Counted from the first letter of the stretch, positions 34,868 through 42,656 are shown. The stretch: 64,000 nucleotides of DNA from Christiangramia flava JLT2011 (GCF_001951155.1 NZ_CP016359.1:1822001-1886000), one strand, 5' to 3'. The notes: a model not told the origin generated them from the sequence alone. A program made the numbers and translations.

Positions 34868-36228
34868 ACGGTCATTGAAAAAAGCCGTTGTTCGGGTCGG
34901 TTTCTTTTCAGTCTCAAGTCAAAGGCCATGGCGATGTTTCTTACAAAGCCACGGCCTTTTTCTGTGACCTGGATTTTCCGGTCGCTCAGAAAGATCAATC
35001 CGTCGCTTTCCATTTCCGAAAGGCTGTCTAAAATAGCCTGCTCTTCTTCCGCCGAAATTCGGGTATTTTCCAGGTTGGTTTCCAGGTCACACATCAGTTC
35101 CAGGATGTGTTTTCTCAGGCTCTGGTCTTCCTCATTCAGGATATGTCCGCGAAAAACTGGCAAAATTCCCTGGTTCACCAGTGCTTCATATTCTTCCACC
35201 CCTTTGACGTTCTGCCCAAACGCATACCAGCTGTCTCCAATAGCCGAAACGCCCAGCCCCACCATGAGCTGCGTCTTGGAAGAGGTGTAGCCCATAAAAT
35301 TGCGGTGCAGTGTCTTGGAATTCATGGCTTTTGAAAGACTATCAGATTTCAGTGCAAAATGATCCATCCCGATTTCCAGGTATTCATTTGCCAGCAGCAT
35401 TTTTTTCCCGGTTTCATACTGTCGCTTTTTTTCTTCGGCGGAAGGCAGGTCGGTTTCTTTGAATCCACGCTGGCCATTGCCTTTCAGCCAGGGAGTGTGC
35501 GCATAACTGTAAAAAGCAATGCGGTCTGGCCGAAGCTGAATGGTTTGCTCAATGGTCTTTTCAATATGTTCGGTCTTCTGAAAAGGCAGTCCAAAAATCA
35601 GGTCATGCCCTACGGAAATAAAACCAGCCTCCCGCGCCTGAAGGGTCGCTTTCTGCACATTTTCAAAAGGCTGAATACGGTGAATGGCCTGCTGAACGGT
35701 CGCGTTGTAATCCTGGACGCCGTAGCTCACCCTGCTAAAACCCAAACTGGCAAGCGTTTCCAGGTGTGCCATCGTGGTATTGTTAGGATGCCCTTCAAAA
35801 CTAAGTTCCATCCGGCGACCTCGCCTGGCGTTACTAAAAATGCCATCAATAAGTCGCTGGAGATTTTCAGGGGAAAAGAAAGTAGGTGTTCCGCCGCCTA
35901 AATGCAGTTCGCTGATCACCGGTCTTTTGCCGAAAATATCCAAATAAAGTTTCCATTCTTTCAGCAGGCTTTGCAGGTAAGGAACTTCAACCGAGTGTTG
36001 CCGGGTGATCCTTTTGTTGCAGCCGCAGAAAGTACACAGGCTCTCGCAAAACGGCAGATGTATGTAAAGACTGATGCCCTCACTTTCATTGCTTTCGCGG
36101 AAGCTTTTCCGCAGAGAAGCGGTATAGGCTTTTAAGGAAAATGTTTGGTCGTTCCAGTACGGTACGGTTGGATAACTGGTATATCGTGGGCCGGGAACGT
36201 TGTATTTGGAAATCAGGTTTTGGTTCAT
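34864..36228 (-). CDS. hemN: Oxygen-independent coproporphyrinogen III oxidase
   Basis: This 454-residue radical SAM enzyme converts coproporphyrinogen III to protoporphyrinogen IX without oxygen. The cluster motif is C61xxxC65xxC68 followed by G-C70 (FCESLCTFCGC), typical of true HemN rather than HemW. The segment GPRYTSYPTVPYW at the N-terminus also fits HemN. Its promoter carries the same palindrome as the cbb3 genes, so heme supply and oxidase are co-regulated. Confidence 0.94.
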   Translation of the reverse strand: MNQNLISKYNVPGPRYTSYPTVPYWNDQTFSLKAYTASLRKSFRESNESEGISLYIHLPFCESLCTFCGCNKRITRQHSVEVPYLQSLLKEWKLYLDIFGKRPVISELHLGGGTPTFFSPENLQRLIDGIFSNARRGRRMELSFEGHPNNTTMAHLETLASLGFSRVSYGVQDYNATVQQAIHRIQPFENVQKATLQAREAGFISVGHDLIFGLPFQKTEHIEKTIEQTIQLRPDRIAFYSYAHTPWLKGNGQRGFKETDLPSAEEKKRQYETGKKMLLANEYLEIGMDHFALKSDSLSKAMNSKTLHRNFMGYTSSKTQLMVGLGVSAIGDSWYAFGQNVKGVEEYEALVNQGILPVFRGHILNEEDQSLRKHILELMCDLETNLENTRISAEEEQAILDSLSEMESDGLIFLSDRKIQVTEKGRGFVRNIAMAFDLRLKRNRPEQRLFSMTV

Positions 36229-36244
36229 GACAGAAAGATTTCAG

Positions 36245-36287
36245 CAAAAGTACCGGAAGGCCAAAAGCCGAAATATGAGCAATGTCA
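36245..36287 (-). promoter_or_regulatory. CRP/FNR-type activated promoter of hemN
   Basis: TGACATTGCTCA (minus strand 36287-36276) is followed after exactly 23 nt by a perfect -7 element TACTTTTG (36252-36245). The leader would be about 13 nt. This is the best -7 match of the seven related promoters. Confidence 0.82.
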
Positions 36288-36300
36288 TTTTTCGGCTTTT
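36263..36300. terminator. Terminator-like stem whose loop holds the hemN activator site
   Basis: The arms 36263-36273 (AAAAGCCGAAA) and 36290-36300 form a perfect 11-bp stem with a 16-nt loop. On the minus strand the stem ends in TTTT, so it can end the vWA gene transcript. The loop includes the whole palindrome at 36276-36287 used by hemN. Confidence 0.65.
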
Positions 36301-36321
36301 TCAGGATATTCTGTGCCGCAT

Positions 36322-37782
36322 CTACAGGCTATTGCTTTTTTGAACCAGTTCCTGAAGCTGCGCCTTATAGCCATGTTCATCGTGTAACTGTGCAGCCTGC
36401 AGCCATTGCAGGACCTTTTCGTAACTGGTGTCGCCTTTAAATTCAGAATCTCTCAGCAACATCCCGAAAGAAGCCACACCTGCGCTGAATTTCATAAAAC
36501 CGGAAGACTGGGAAAAAGGCGTAAGCTCGTCAAAAACCTGTAAGGATATCGGCAGGCTCGAATCGCTGTCTGGCAGTTTGTACCTGCAGTCTACGGTGAT
36601 GGCGGGCAAAGCATAATCGGCATTTACGGCCGGGATGATCTCGTACAGCGCGGTAATATTCTGGTTAATACCAATTTCGCCGGCATCTTTTTCATCGTCT
36701 TCAAAATCTTCCGTATTCAGCACGCGATTTTCGTAGCCTATGAGTCGGTACGCCTGAACTACCTTTGGGCTGAACTCCACCTGGATCTTGACATCCTTGG
36801 CAGCTGTGTAGAACTTCTTGAAATCATATAGGAACACTTTCCGCATTTGTTCAACATTGTCTATATACTCGTAGGTTCCGTTTCCTTTGTTGGCGATCTG
36901 TTCGAGCATCCCGTCCTGAAGATTTCCGCGGCCAACGCCCAAAACCGTAATAAATACGCCCGATTCTCTTTTTTGCTCGATCAATTCGGTGAGTTCCTCC
37001 TGCGAGGAAGCCCCTACGTTGAAATCACCATCGGTTCCTATAACGATCCGGTTATTGCCATGTTCTATAAAATTGGCTTCCGCGATCTCGTAAGCGGTCG
37101 TGATCCCGGCGGCTCCGGCTGTGGAACCTCCGGCACCGAGTTTGCTGATCGCTGCCTTGATCGTGCTCTTTTCGCTCCCCGGTGTGGACGGAAGCAATAC
37201 GCCCGATTCTCCCGCATAGGTAACGATGGCGATTCGATCGTCGTCACTCAATTCATCAGTCAGTGTTTTAAAACCGTTCTTCAGCATTTCGAGTTTGTCT
37301 TCACTACCCATGGATCCTGAGACATCGATAAGAAATACAAAATTGGACGGCCCTAATTCCTCCCGCGGAATATCCTTTCCTTTTACGCCAATTCTTAGCA
37401 GGCGATGACCTTCACTCCAGGGGCTGCTACTAATTTCTCCGTTCAAACTGATCGCTTCACCAGGTTGCTGAGGATAATCCAGCTCGAAATAATTGATCAG
37501 CTCTTCTGTTCTGACGGCGTCTTTTACGGGTAGCTGGTTATCCTGCTGAAGAAACCGGCGCACATTGGCGTAGGAACCTCCATCAGCATCGATCGAAAAG
37601 GTGGAAATGGCGTTTTCTGAAGTTTCGATAAAGGGATTTTCTTCTATTTCGTTGTACTGGTCACCGGAGCCTTCAAAATATAATCCATCAGTATTATTAA
37701 AATAGGCATCTCCGGTACCGCCTTTTTCACAGGAGGCAAGAATGAGCAGGAACATGGGTAGCAGTCTGGAAAGAGTTTTCAT
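36322..37782 (-). CDS. von Willebrand factor type A domain lipoprotein (YfbK-like)
   Basis: This 486-residue protein has a lipoprotein signal with C18 (LILASCEK). An N-terminal domain typical of this family (TFSIDADGGSYANVRRFL, about 61-78) comes before a vWA domain with the MIDAS motif D153-x-S155-x-S157 (DVSGSMGS). A C-terminal DUF3520-like region follows. It is anchored in the envelope and probably binds a protein partner through a metal-dependent site. Partner and process are unknown. Confidence 0.9.
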   Translation of the reverse strand: MKTLSRLLPMFLLILASCEKGGTGDAYFNNTDGLYFEGSGDQYNEIEENPFIETSENAISTFSIDADGGSYANVRRFLQQDNQLPVKDAVRTEELINYFELDYPQQPGEAISLNGEISSSPWSEGHRLLRIGVKGKDIPREELGPSNFVFLIDVSGSMGSEDKLEMLKNGFKTLTDELSDDDRIAIVTYAGESGVLLPSTPGSEKSTIKAAISKLGAGGSTAGAAGITTAYEIAEANFIEHGNNRIVIGTDGDFNVGASSQEELTELIEQKRESGVFITVLGVGRGNLQDGMLEQIANKGNGTYEYIDNVEQMRKVFLYDFKKFYTAAKDVKIQVEFSPKVVQAYRLIGYENRVLNTEDFEDDEKDAGEIGINQNITALYEIIPAVNADYALPAITVDCRYKLPDSDSSLPISLQVFDELTPFSQSSGFMKFSAGVASFGMLLRDSEFKGDTSYEKVLQWLQAAQLHDEHGYKAQLQELVQKSNSL

Positions 37783-37874
37783 ATTCTGAAGATTAGACGT
37801 TTTTAGGATAGATGCGGAAATTTCTTTTCGGTTGCGTCTAAAATTGCCGAAGTTATTGATAGTCCCGAATTTTA

Positions 37875-37949
37875 TTTAAAATGATTCTAAATAATTTGCT
37901 TAATCTCCACAGCCTCGCTATCTTCGTTTTAGTTTAGAATTAATCTAAA
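37875..37949. promoter_or_regulatory. Two TTTAGA-N5-TCTAAA palindromes
   Basis: A perfect copy lies at 37933-37949 (TTTAGA, ATTAA, TCTAAA) and a copy with one mismatch at 37875-37891 (TTTAAA, ATGAT, TCTAAA). Both are in the divergent space between the vWA gene and the DUF6686 gene, the perfect copy ending 16 bp before ATG 37966. The shape suits a dimeric repressor. Fur- or DtxR-type metal regulators are candidates, but I cannot name the protein. Confidence 0.5.
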
Positions 37950-37965
37950 TAATAAATTCTGAAGT

Positions 37966-38307
37966 ATGTGCGAGGTAAAAAAGATCAGCGAGACCCGCAA
38001 CGGCCAACTGTTCCATTTACAAAAAAACGGACTTTTCTGGATGAATTTCAGGAATATCTGTTACGAATTCAGCTATTCTGAAATGGAAGTTTTCAGGAGT
38101 TTTGTGCAGGATCTGGACATCTACGATTCCTGCTGTCCCAATCCCGGATGTTCCTGTAAATTCGCCATTATTCCCACCTCACAGCCCAACCTGTTACTAA
38201 AATTGGAAAAAGATGATCTGGCCGAATTAAAGCGTTTAGTGCTTTGCGAAAATCAGCCGGTTTACCTCGGTTTTCAGGATATCAATTACCAATTGAGCTG
38301 GAACTGA
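37966..38307 (+). CDS. DUF6686 family small cytoplasmic protein
   Basis: This 113-residue protein has the segment GQLFHLQKNGLFWMNFRNICYEFS and a central Cys cluster DSCCPNPGCSCKF (near residue 51). It matches a Bacteroidota-only domain of unknown function. The close cysteines suggest metal binding. It is convergent with the MbnPH operon, 15 bp apart, and has two palindromes in its promoter region. Confidence 0.75.
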   Translation: MCEVKKISETRNGQLFHLQKNGLFWMNFRNICYEFSYSEMEVFRSFVQDLDIYDSCCPNPGCSCKFAIIPTSQPNLLLKLEKDDLAELKRLVLCENQPVYLGFQDINYQLSWN

Positions 38308-38322
38308 TCTTCGCAAAGATTC

Positions 38323-39327
38323 CTAAAGCAAATAATTCAGCGACAGGCTCAGCCTGTTTTTTGCCACGACCTGCCCGTTGTTCAGATTCTGGGCCAGGGG
38401 TTTGATATAGCTGGCACCGATGTTCCATTTTCCATAGCTGAACTCTGCTCCCAGTTTTCCAAATACAGCCGAGCCTCTGGTATGCTGAACAGGCTGCCCG
38501 AACGAACGGTTTTTCCCAAATATTTCCTGCGCGACTCCCGAATACAGCACCAGGTTCACCGGCAGTACTTTTTTCAGGTCTATCCAGGAAAAATTCCGGT
38601 AAAAGAGCAGGCTCGTATTGAGCTGATTTCCGAAGCGATAGCCCTGCTGGTTTTCCTGTTTCAGGATATAATTGGCCTGCAATTTTCCGCCCCAGTCCCG
38701 GTAATTAAGCTGATAGGAACCCGCGAGGATGAAATCCCAGCTACCGGTGCCAAGCTGAAAACCAGGATTCACACTGCCTTCATTATTAGCGCGTTGGTAG
38801 CTACCCAGAGGCAGCTTAATTCCACCGCCAAACCGAAGTTCCTGACGGAAATCTGTTTGCTCAGCGTCCAGATATTCCTGCTGGTATTCCCTGAAGACTT
38901 TATAAAATCCCAGGATACTGAAATCCCCAATCCCGGAAATTTGCTGGGACGTGGCATTGGCGAATTGCCGATGATGGAAATGATAGGGCAGGATGGCACT
39001 TACTGAAATTCGGTCACTAACAGGATAGTTTGCCCATAGCTGAAGTGTGTTGAAATATTCCTCGATCCAGGCTGAATTTTCATAAATGCCATCCCGCGAT
39101 CGATACTCCTGCCCGAGATATCGCAAACCTATGAAGCTGCCACCGCTCAGGCTGCTAAAACCCATGCTGCCACCGGTAGACGCGCAGCCGCAGGCATCAC
39201 AAAAATATGTTTCGTTCCCTCGCGGTTCATCTATCGCCAGGCTGTCTTTGGAAATTCGGGCGCTCATTTTAAGGCTGGAAATGAGCAGGAACAGGTACAA
39301 ACTAATATTCAGAAAATCGTTCATCAT
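38323..39327 (-). CDS. Outer-membrane beta-barrel protein of the MbnPH operon
   Basis: This 334-residue protein has a signal peptide. Its mature N-terminus carries the Cys motif CDACGCAS (near residue 43), and long alternating beta-strand patterns extend to SLSLNYLL at the end. The size and pattern fit a 12- to 16-strand barrel or channel. Position and the Cys motif suggest movement or binding of a metal, most likely copper, in the same pathway as MbnP/MbnH. Its start overlaps mbnH by 26 bp. Tandem ATG codons at 39327 and 39324 are possible starts. Confidence 0.7.
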   Translation of the reverse strand: MMNDFLNISLYLFLLISSLKMSARISKDSLAIDEPRGNETYFCDACGCASTGGSMGFSSLSGGSFIGLRYLGQEYRSRDGIYENSAWIEEYFNTLQLWANYPVSDRISVSAILPYHFHHRQFANATSQQISGIGDFSILGFYKVFREYQQEYLDAEQTDFRQELRFGGGIKLPLGSYQRANNEGSVNPGFQLGTGSWDFILAGSYQLNYRDWGGKLQANYILKQENQQGYRFGNQLNTSLLFYRNFSWIDLKKVLPVNLVLYSGVAQEIFGKNRSFGQPVQHTRGSAVFGKLGAEFSYGKWNIGASYIKPLAQNLNNGQVVAKNRLSLSLNYLL

Positions 39328-40342
39328 TTAAAAATATGGTATCGGTTAATGTTTGGAGAAAAGCAATAATGGCCGTTTTTTCAGTTTCCTTCATGGGGAT
39401 TCCCAACTGGCCGTTTTGTCGCAATTTCTCATCTAAAGTTGGCGAATCAACCACGCCGTGATCGTAAAAATCCAGGACTGCTTCCAGGCTTCCGAAACGG
39501 CCATCGTGCATATAGGGCGCAGTGACGCCCACATTGCGCAGACTGGGGACCTTAAATTTGTAATTATCGGCCGCCTTCCCGCTTACTTCTGCCCGTCCCA
39601 GGTCATTGATTTTAGGGTTTACCGGCAATCCGTTATTGCGGAAGGCCTGGTCAGTAAACAGGTCGGTTTGATGGCAGCTACTGCATTTCTGCTGAAAAAG
39701 CTGCATGCCTTTTAATTCAGTCTGGCTGAAGCTTTCCCCATTTTCACCGCGAATGAACTGGTCATAGCGCGAATTCGCGGAAACCATCATGAGCATGAAC
39801 TTGGAAAGCGCTTTTAGAAAGTTTTCATGAGTGATCGCTCCCTCTTCAAAAGCTTCTGAAAAGAGTTTAGGATATTCGGAATCAGCCCGGAGCTTTTCCA
39901 GTACATTCGTCATGGTTTCGCCCATTTCAGCCTCATTGGTAATAGGAATGATTGGAAAAAGATCCAGGTGTGCAGTGGCTCCGTCCCAGGCAAATTCCTT
40001 TAAAAATGCCATGTTCTGGATGGCCGGCGCGTTGCGAATGCCTTCCCGGTCCTCGATCCCGTGGCTGAACTGGTGGCCGTGGTGCGTGAAAGCGAAGCGC
40101 TGTTCATGGCAAAAACCACAGGAGATCACGCCATTTGCCGAAAGTTTACCATCATAAAACAGTTTTTTACCCAGTTCAAAACCTCTTTTGGTAGGAGAAT
40201 TGGCCGAAAGATCGTACTGGATTTCCGGAAAATTTTCAGGTATGGAAACCTGTATTTCTTCATCAAGCGGGATGTACACCGCGTCTTTGGAGCAGGCCGT
40301 AAAAATAGCCAGCAGCCAAACCAGATATATCTTGTTCATCAT
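39302..40342 (-). CDS. mbnH: MbnH-like di-heme cytochrome c peroxidase family enzyme
   Basis: This 346-residue periplasmic lipoprotein (C17 in IFTACSK) has two heme-binding motifs: C75xxC78-H79 (CGFCH) and C220xxC223-H224 (CSSCH). The rest of the MauG/CcpA family pattern is present (LGKKLFYDGKLS, MGETMTNVL, VPSLRNVGVTAPYMHDGRF). MbnH enzymes oxidise a tryptophan of MbnP to kynurenine to form a copper site. The ATG at 40342 is chosen because an upstream in-frame start at 40417 would run through a stable hairpin and into mbnP. It follows mbnP directly. Confidence 0.88.
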   Translation of the reverse strand: MMNKIYLVWLLAIFTACSKDAVYIPLDEEIQVSIPENFPEIQYDLSANSPTKRGFELGKKLFYDGKLSANGVISCGFCHEQRFAFTHHGHQFSHGIEDREGIRNAPAIQNMAFLKEFAWDGATAHLDLFPIIPITNEAEMGETMTNVLEKLRADSEYPKLFSEAFEEGAITHENFLKALSKFMLMMVSANSRYDQFIRGENGESFSQTELKGMQLFQQKCSSCHQTDLFTDQAFRNNGLPVNPKINDLGRAEVSGKAADNYKFKVPSLRNVGVTAPYMHDGRFGSLEAVLDFYDHGVVDSPTLDEKLRQNGQLGIPMKETEKTAIIAFLQTLTDTIFLNDERFSEY

Positions 40343-40356
40343 ACATTCTTTATAAA

Positions 40357-40378
40357 CCGGGAACCCGAAGGCTCCCGG
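40357..40378 (-). other. UUCG-capped hairpin between mbnP and mbnH
   Basis: On the minus-strand RNA, CCGGGAGCC, loop UUCG and GGUUCCCGG form a 9-bp stem with one G-U pair. It fills the 43-nt gap between the two genes and is followed by UUUAUAAAG. It may be an mRNA stability or processing element or a leaky terminator that lowers mbnH relative to mbnP. Confidence 0.7.
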
Positions 40379-40385
40379 CGATGAA

Positions 40386-41183
40386 TTAATGGGTGCCGCT
40401 GGCACCGTTATGAACATGATCTACGCGGAACATCCCGGTAAGATTTTCAGCGATCTGGGGGCTTTTGTTTTCATCGACCATGATGACCGATTTCTCTTCC
40501 AGACTTAACTGGTACTGCCCATTCAGAATTTTAGAGGCGTCTACAGCAAGGTGGATCACCGGTTTCAGCTCGCTGCTCACCAACGCGCTGGAAGGCAATG
40601 CCAAGCTGAGTGCACGGTAGTTGTCCAGGCTGCTGCCGTGGCTTCCCATATGGACCTTGAAGTTCTGAGCTTCAGCAGTAGTGGCGGTTGTAAAACTTCC
40701 TTCGTAGTTCAGAAATTTATAGCCGGCCTGCCAGGCCCACATCATTTCATTCGCTTCCGCCAGGCTGAGAAAATCTCCCTGGCCTTCCGCACCCTGCAGG
40801 TATTTTTCCTGGTCTACACCAATTCCAAAACTGATACTGGCATATTCACCTGCCGGTACCTCCTTCAAAACCACCTCGGTATGGCCGGTTTCCTTGTTGA
40901 TTATGAAATAGGAATCGTTTTTAGGATAAGTAAAAACCGTTCCTGAAGCGGTGGTTAATTTGAAATTACTGACGATGTAATTGAGTCGGCTGATCTTCAG
41001 TTGTTCCTGATTGATGCTTTCATAGCCGGAGGTGTTCAGCAGCAGATCGTTGCCGTTGAAACCATTATCGAATTCGATGACCAGGTCATTATGGCCACTA
41101 AGCTGTTCTTCAGAATCTGTGGAACAGGAAATACTGCTGATGGTAAGAATGGCCATCAGGCTGTTCAGAATATATTTTTTCAT
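40386..41183 (-). CDS. mbnP: MbnP family copper-binding lipoprotein
   Basis: This 265-residue periplasmic lipoprotein (C20 in SSISCSTD) has the MbnP pattern: ISRLNYIVSNFKL near residue 64, MMWAWQAGYKFLNYEG at 147-162 and FKVHMGSHGSS near 175. W149 and W151 are candidates for the tryptophan that MbnH converts to kynurenine. H178 and H182 are candidate copper ligands. The tail HVHNGASGTH is His-rich. No methanobactin precursor was seen nearby, so this is one of the stand-alone MbnPH pairs. Confidence 0.88.
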   Translation of the reverse strand: MKKYILNSLMAILTISSISCSTDSEEQLSGHNDLVIEFDNGFNGNDLLLNTSGYESINQEQLKISRLNYIVSNFKLTTASGTVFTYPKNDSYFIINKETGHTEVVLKEVPAGEYASISFGIGVDQEKYLQGAEGQGDFLSLAEANEMMWAWQAGYKFLNYEGSFTTATTAEAQNFKVHMGSHGSSLDNYRALSLALPSSALVSSELKPVIHLAVDASKILNGQYQLSLEEKSVIMVDENKSPQIAENLTGMFRVDHVHNGASGTH

Positions 41184-41221
41184 GATAATTATTTAAAATT
41201 TAGACATAGGTATGGCTGTTC

Positions 41222-41237
41222 GGGAAGTGTGCTTCCC
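41222..41237 (-). other. Hairpin upstream of mbnP
   Basis: GGGAAG (41222-41227) and CTTCCC (41232-41237) form a perfect 6-bp stem with a 4-nt loop in the 65-nt gap before mbnP. No T-tract follows, so it is more likely an RNA stability element than a terminator. Confidence 0.45.
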
Positions 41238-41248
41238 AAAAAGCAGGC

Positions 41249-41632
41249 TTAAATAATTACCTGAAACTGCGGTGGCCTGAGAGGCTTTTCAGCAAAAAGG
41301 AACGTGTAGGAACAGCGACAGCAAACCGGAATGCGCGTAATCTCGCCGGAAGCTACAAATTCAGCAACCAGCCCGTATGGACGAGCTTCGTGGTAGAGGA
41401 GCGTGGATGCATAGCGTTCCTGTAGTTTGCCCTTTTTATCATCCTGTTCCCGTTCTGCCTCTTCCGCAAGACTGCGCATCAGGTAGCATTTCCCGTTGCA
41501 TTCCAGCTCGGGGCGATCCCTGTTCACACACACTTCGGTTACGATATACTCGTAGTGGAAAAGGTAGTCGAAAACCGGTAAAAGAGGCCTGAAAAGCACG
41601 ATCAGGATCACCAGTGACCCTGTAATTCTCAT
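41249..41632 (-). CDS. Small membrane protein with CNGxCYLM motif, copy 2
   Basis: This 127-residue protein has one N-terminal hydrophobic helix (residues 4-24) and then the block HYEYIVTEVC, RDRPELECNGKCYLMRSLAEEAE (residues 26-60). The exact block recurs in the protein at 42112. Two further cysteines (VCCRCSY) lie near residue 104. The motif C-N-G-K-C looks like a periplasmic Cu(I) or other soft-metal site. It starts 3 bp after the lipoprotein gene. No named family is recognised. Confidence 0.75.
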   Translation of the reverse strand: MRITGSLVILIVLFRPLLPVFDYLFHYEYIVTEVCVNRDRPELECNGKCYLMRSLAEEAEREQDDKKGKLQERYASTLLYHEARPYGLVAEFVASGEITRIPVCCRCSYTFLFAEKPLRPPQFQVII

Positions 41633-41635
41633 GGT

Positions 41636-42073
41636 TTATCGCACTAATTCCTGGGCATTGATCAGGCTGGCCGAAATCTCGTCTTCCATACGCCGAACTT
41701 TTTTGAGTTCTGCCTGCAGGGCATCTATTTCCTGCTGGATTTCCTGGTTGCTCATTTTCTTAACCGAAGGTTTCTTTTTCACGAATTCGTCACTGAAACT
41801 GTGCATCCAGCCCATCATCAGGCTGTCTGATCTTTCCAGCTGTTTTTCAGCTTCCAAATAGATGCGCGGATTCGCACTGGTATCGGCAATTTTCTGAAGT
41901 TGTTGTTCCAGCCCGGGAAGATCTCCCATTTTCGGCATTACTTCATCGTGAACTTCCAGTACCTGCTGAAAGAGTTTTTCGTATTCGGCATATTTTTCAG
42001 AAGTATCTTCCGCGCAGGAAAATACCAGTAAGGTCATGCTTGCCAGCAGGACTTTTCTCAAATTTAAAATCAT
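41636..42073 (-). CDS. Coiled-coil lipoprotein of the MbnPH operon
   Basis: This 145-residue lipoprotein (C20 in LLVFSCAED) is almost wholly helical, with heptad-like stretches (EKLFQQVLEVHDEVMPKM and NQEIQQEIDALQAELKK) and a Met-rich middle (SDSLMMGWMHSF). ATG 42073 is chosen over an upstream TTG at 42082. It sits between the two CNGxC genes. The function is unknown, and the methionines could bind metal but this is speculation. Confidence 0.7.
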   Translation of the reverse strand: MILNLRKVLLASMTLLVFSCAEDTSEKYAEYEKLFQQVLEVHDEVMPKMGDLPGLEQQLQKIADTSANPRIYLEAEKQLERSDSLMMGWMHSFSDEFVKKKPSVKKMSNQEIQQEIDALQAELKKVRRMEDEISASLINAQELVR

Positions 42074-42111
42074 AGGATACAATTGTAGTTAGTAAAAAAT
42101 GCAGTGGGCGG

Positions 42112-42477
42112 CTAACTACAGGGCGGGTGAAATATGGTACCCGTAAGCAGGTATGTGTAGAGCGGGTCTTCCGCAGAAAAGTTGTGCTGCAGTTCTTCAC
42201 TGATGGCAGTCATCCTGCTTTCTGGTAAACTTTGCAAAAACAGCAGCGGAATTTCCACTTTTTTGGCAGATTGTTCCTTTTTATCCTGGGATTCCTTTTC
42301 GGCGGCTTCTGCCAGCGACTTCATAAGGTAACACTGCCCGTTACATTTCAGCTCCGGCCGGTCCTTGTTCTCGCAAAGCTCGGTCGCGATATACTCGTAA
42401 TTCAGGAAATAGGTTGCTACCGGCATAGCGGGCCGTAGCACGATCAGAATTGCAAATAAAGGCAACAACTGTTTCAC
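42112..42477 (-). CDS. Small membrane protein with CNGxCYLM motif, copy 1
   Basis: This 121-residue protein starts with GTG at 42477. Its N-terminal helix aligns with the start of the paralogue at 41249, and a perfect -7 element TATATTTG (42489-42482 on the minus strand) ends 4 nt before it. The shared block reads NYEYIATELC, KDRPELKCNGQCYLMKSLAEAAE. The C-terminal half differs between the copies. It is the first gene of the six-gene operon ending at 38323. Confidence 0.75.
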   Translation of the reverse strand: MKQLLPLFAILIVLRPAMPVATYFLNYEYIATELCENKDRPELKCNGQCYLMKSLAEAAEKESQDKKEQSAKKVEIPLLFLQSLPESRMTAISEELQHNFSAEDPLYTYLLTGTIFHPPCS

Positions 42478-42481
42478 GCTG

Positions 42482-42489
42482 CAAATATA
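42482..42489 (-). promoter_or_regulatory. -7 promoter element of the MbnPH operon
   Basis: TATATTTG on the minus strand matches the consensus perfectly and ends 4 nt before the GTG start. The -33 region lacks a clear TTG, so an activator may be needed. The mRNA would have almost no leader. Confidence 0.55.
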
Positions 42490-42656
42490 CAACCTCCCGT
42501 TCCATTTTGGGGCAGTACTCCGCAAATTTTTTAGCTGATTTTCCTACTCGTTTTAACTGAATCCAGGCATGTTAGAATATCCCTAAAGTTTTGAAAAAGC
42601 CGGGTTTACTACGAAAATTTTGGCTATTTTATGCTTTGAATTTAAAACTGGTTTTT

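Noticed and set aside
40343..40417. Longer N-terminus for mbnH
   Set aside because: The extension would overlap the end of mbnP and run through the UUCG-capped hairpin, and it would bury the lipoprotein signal inside the protein.
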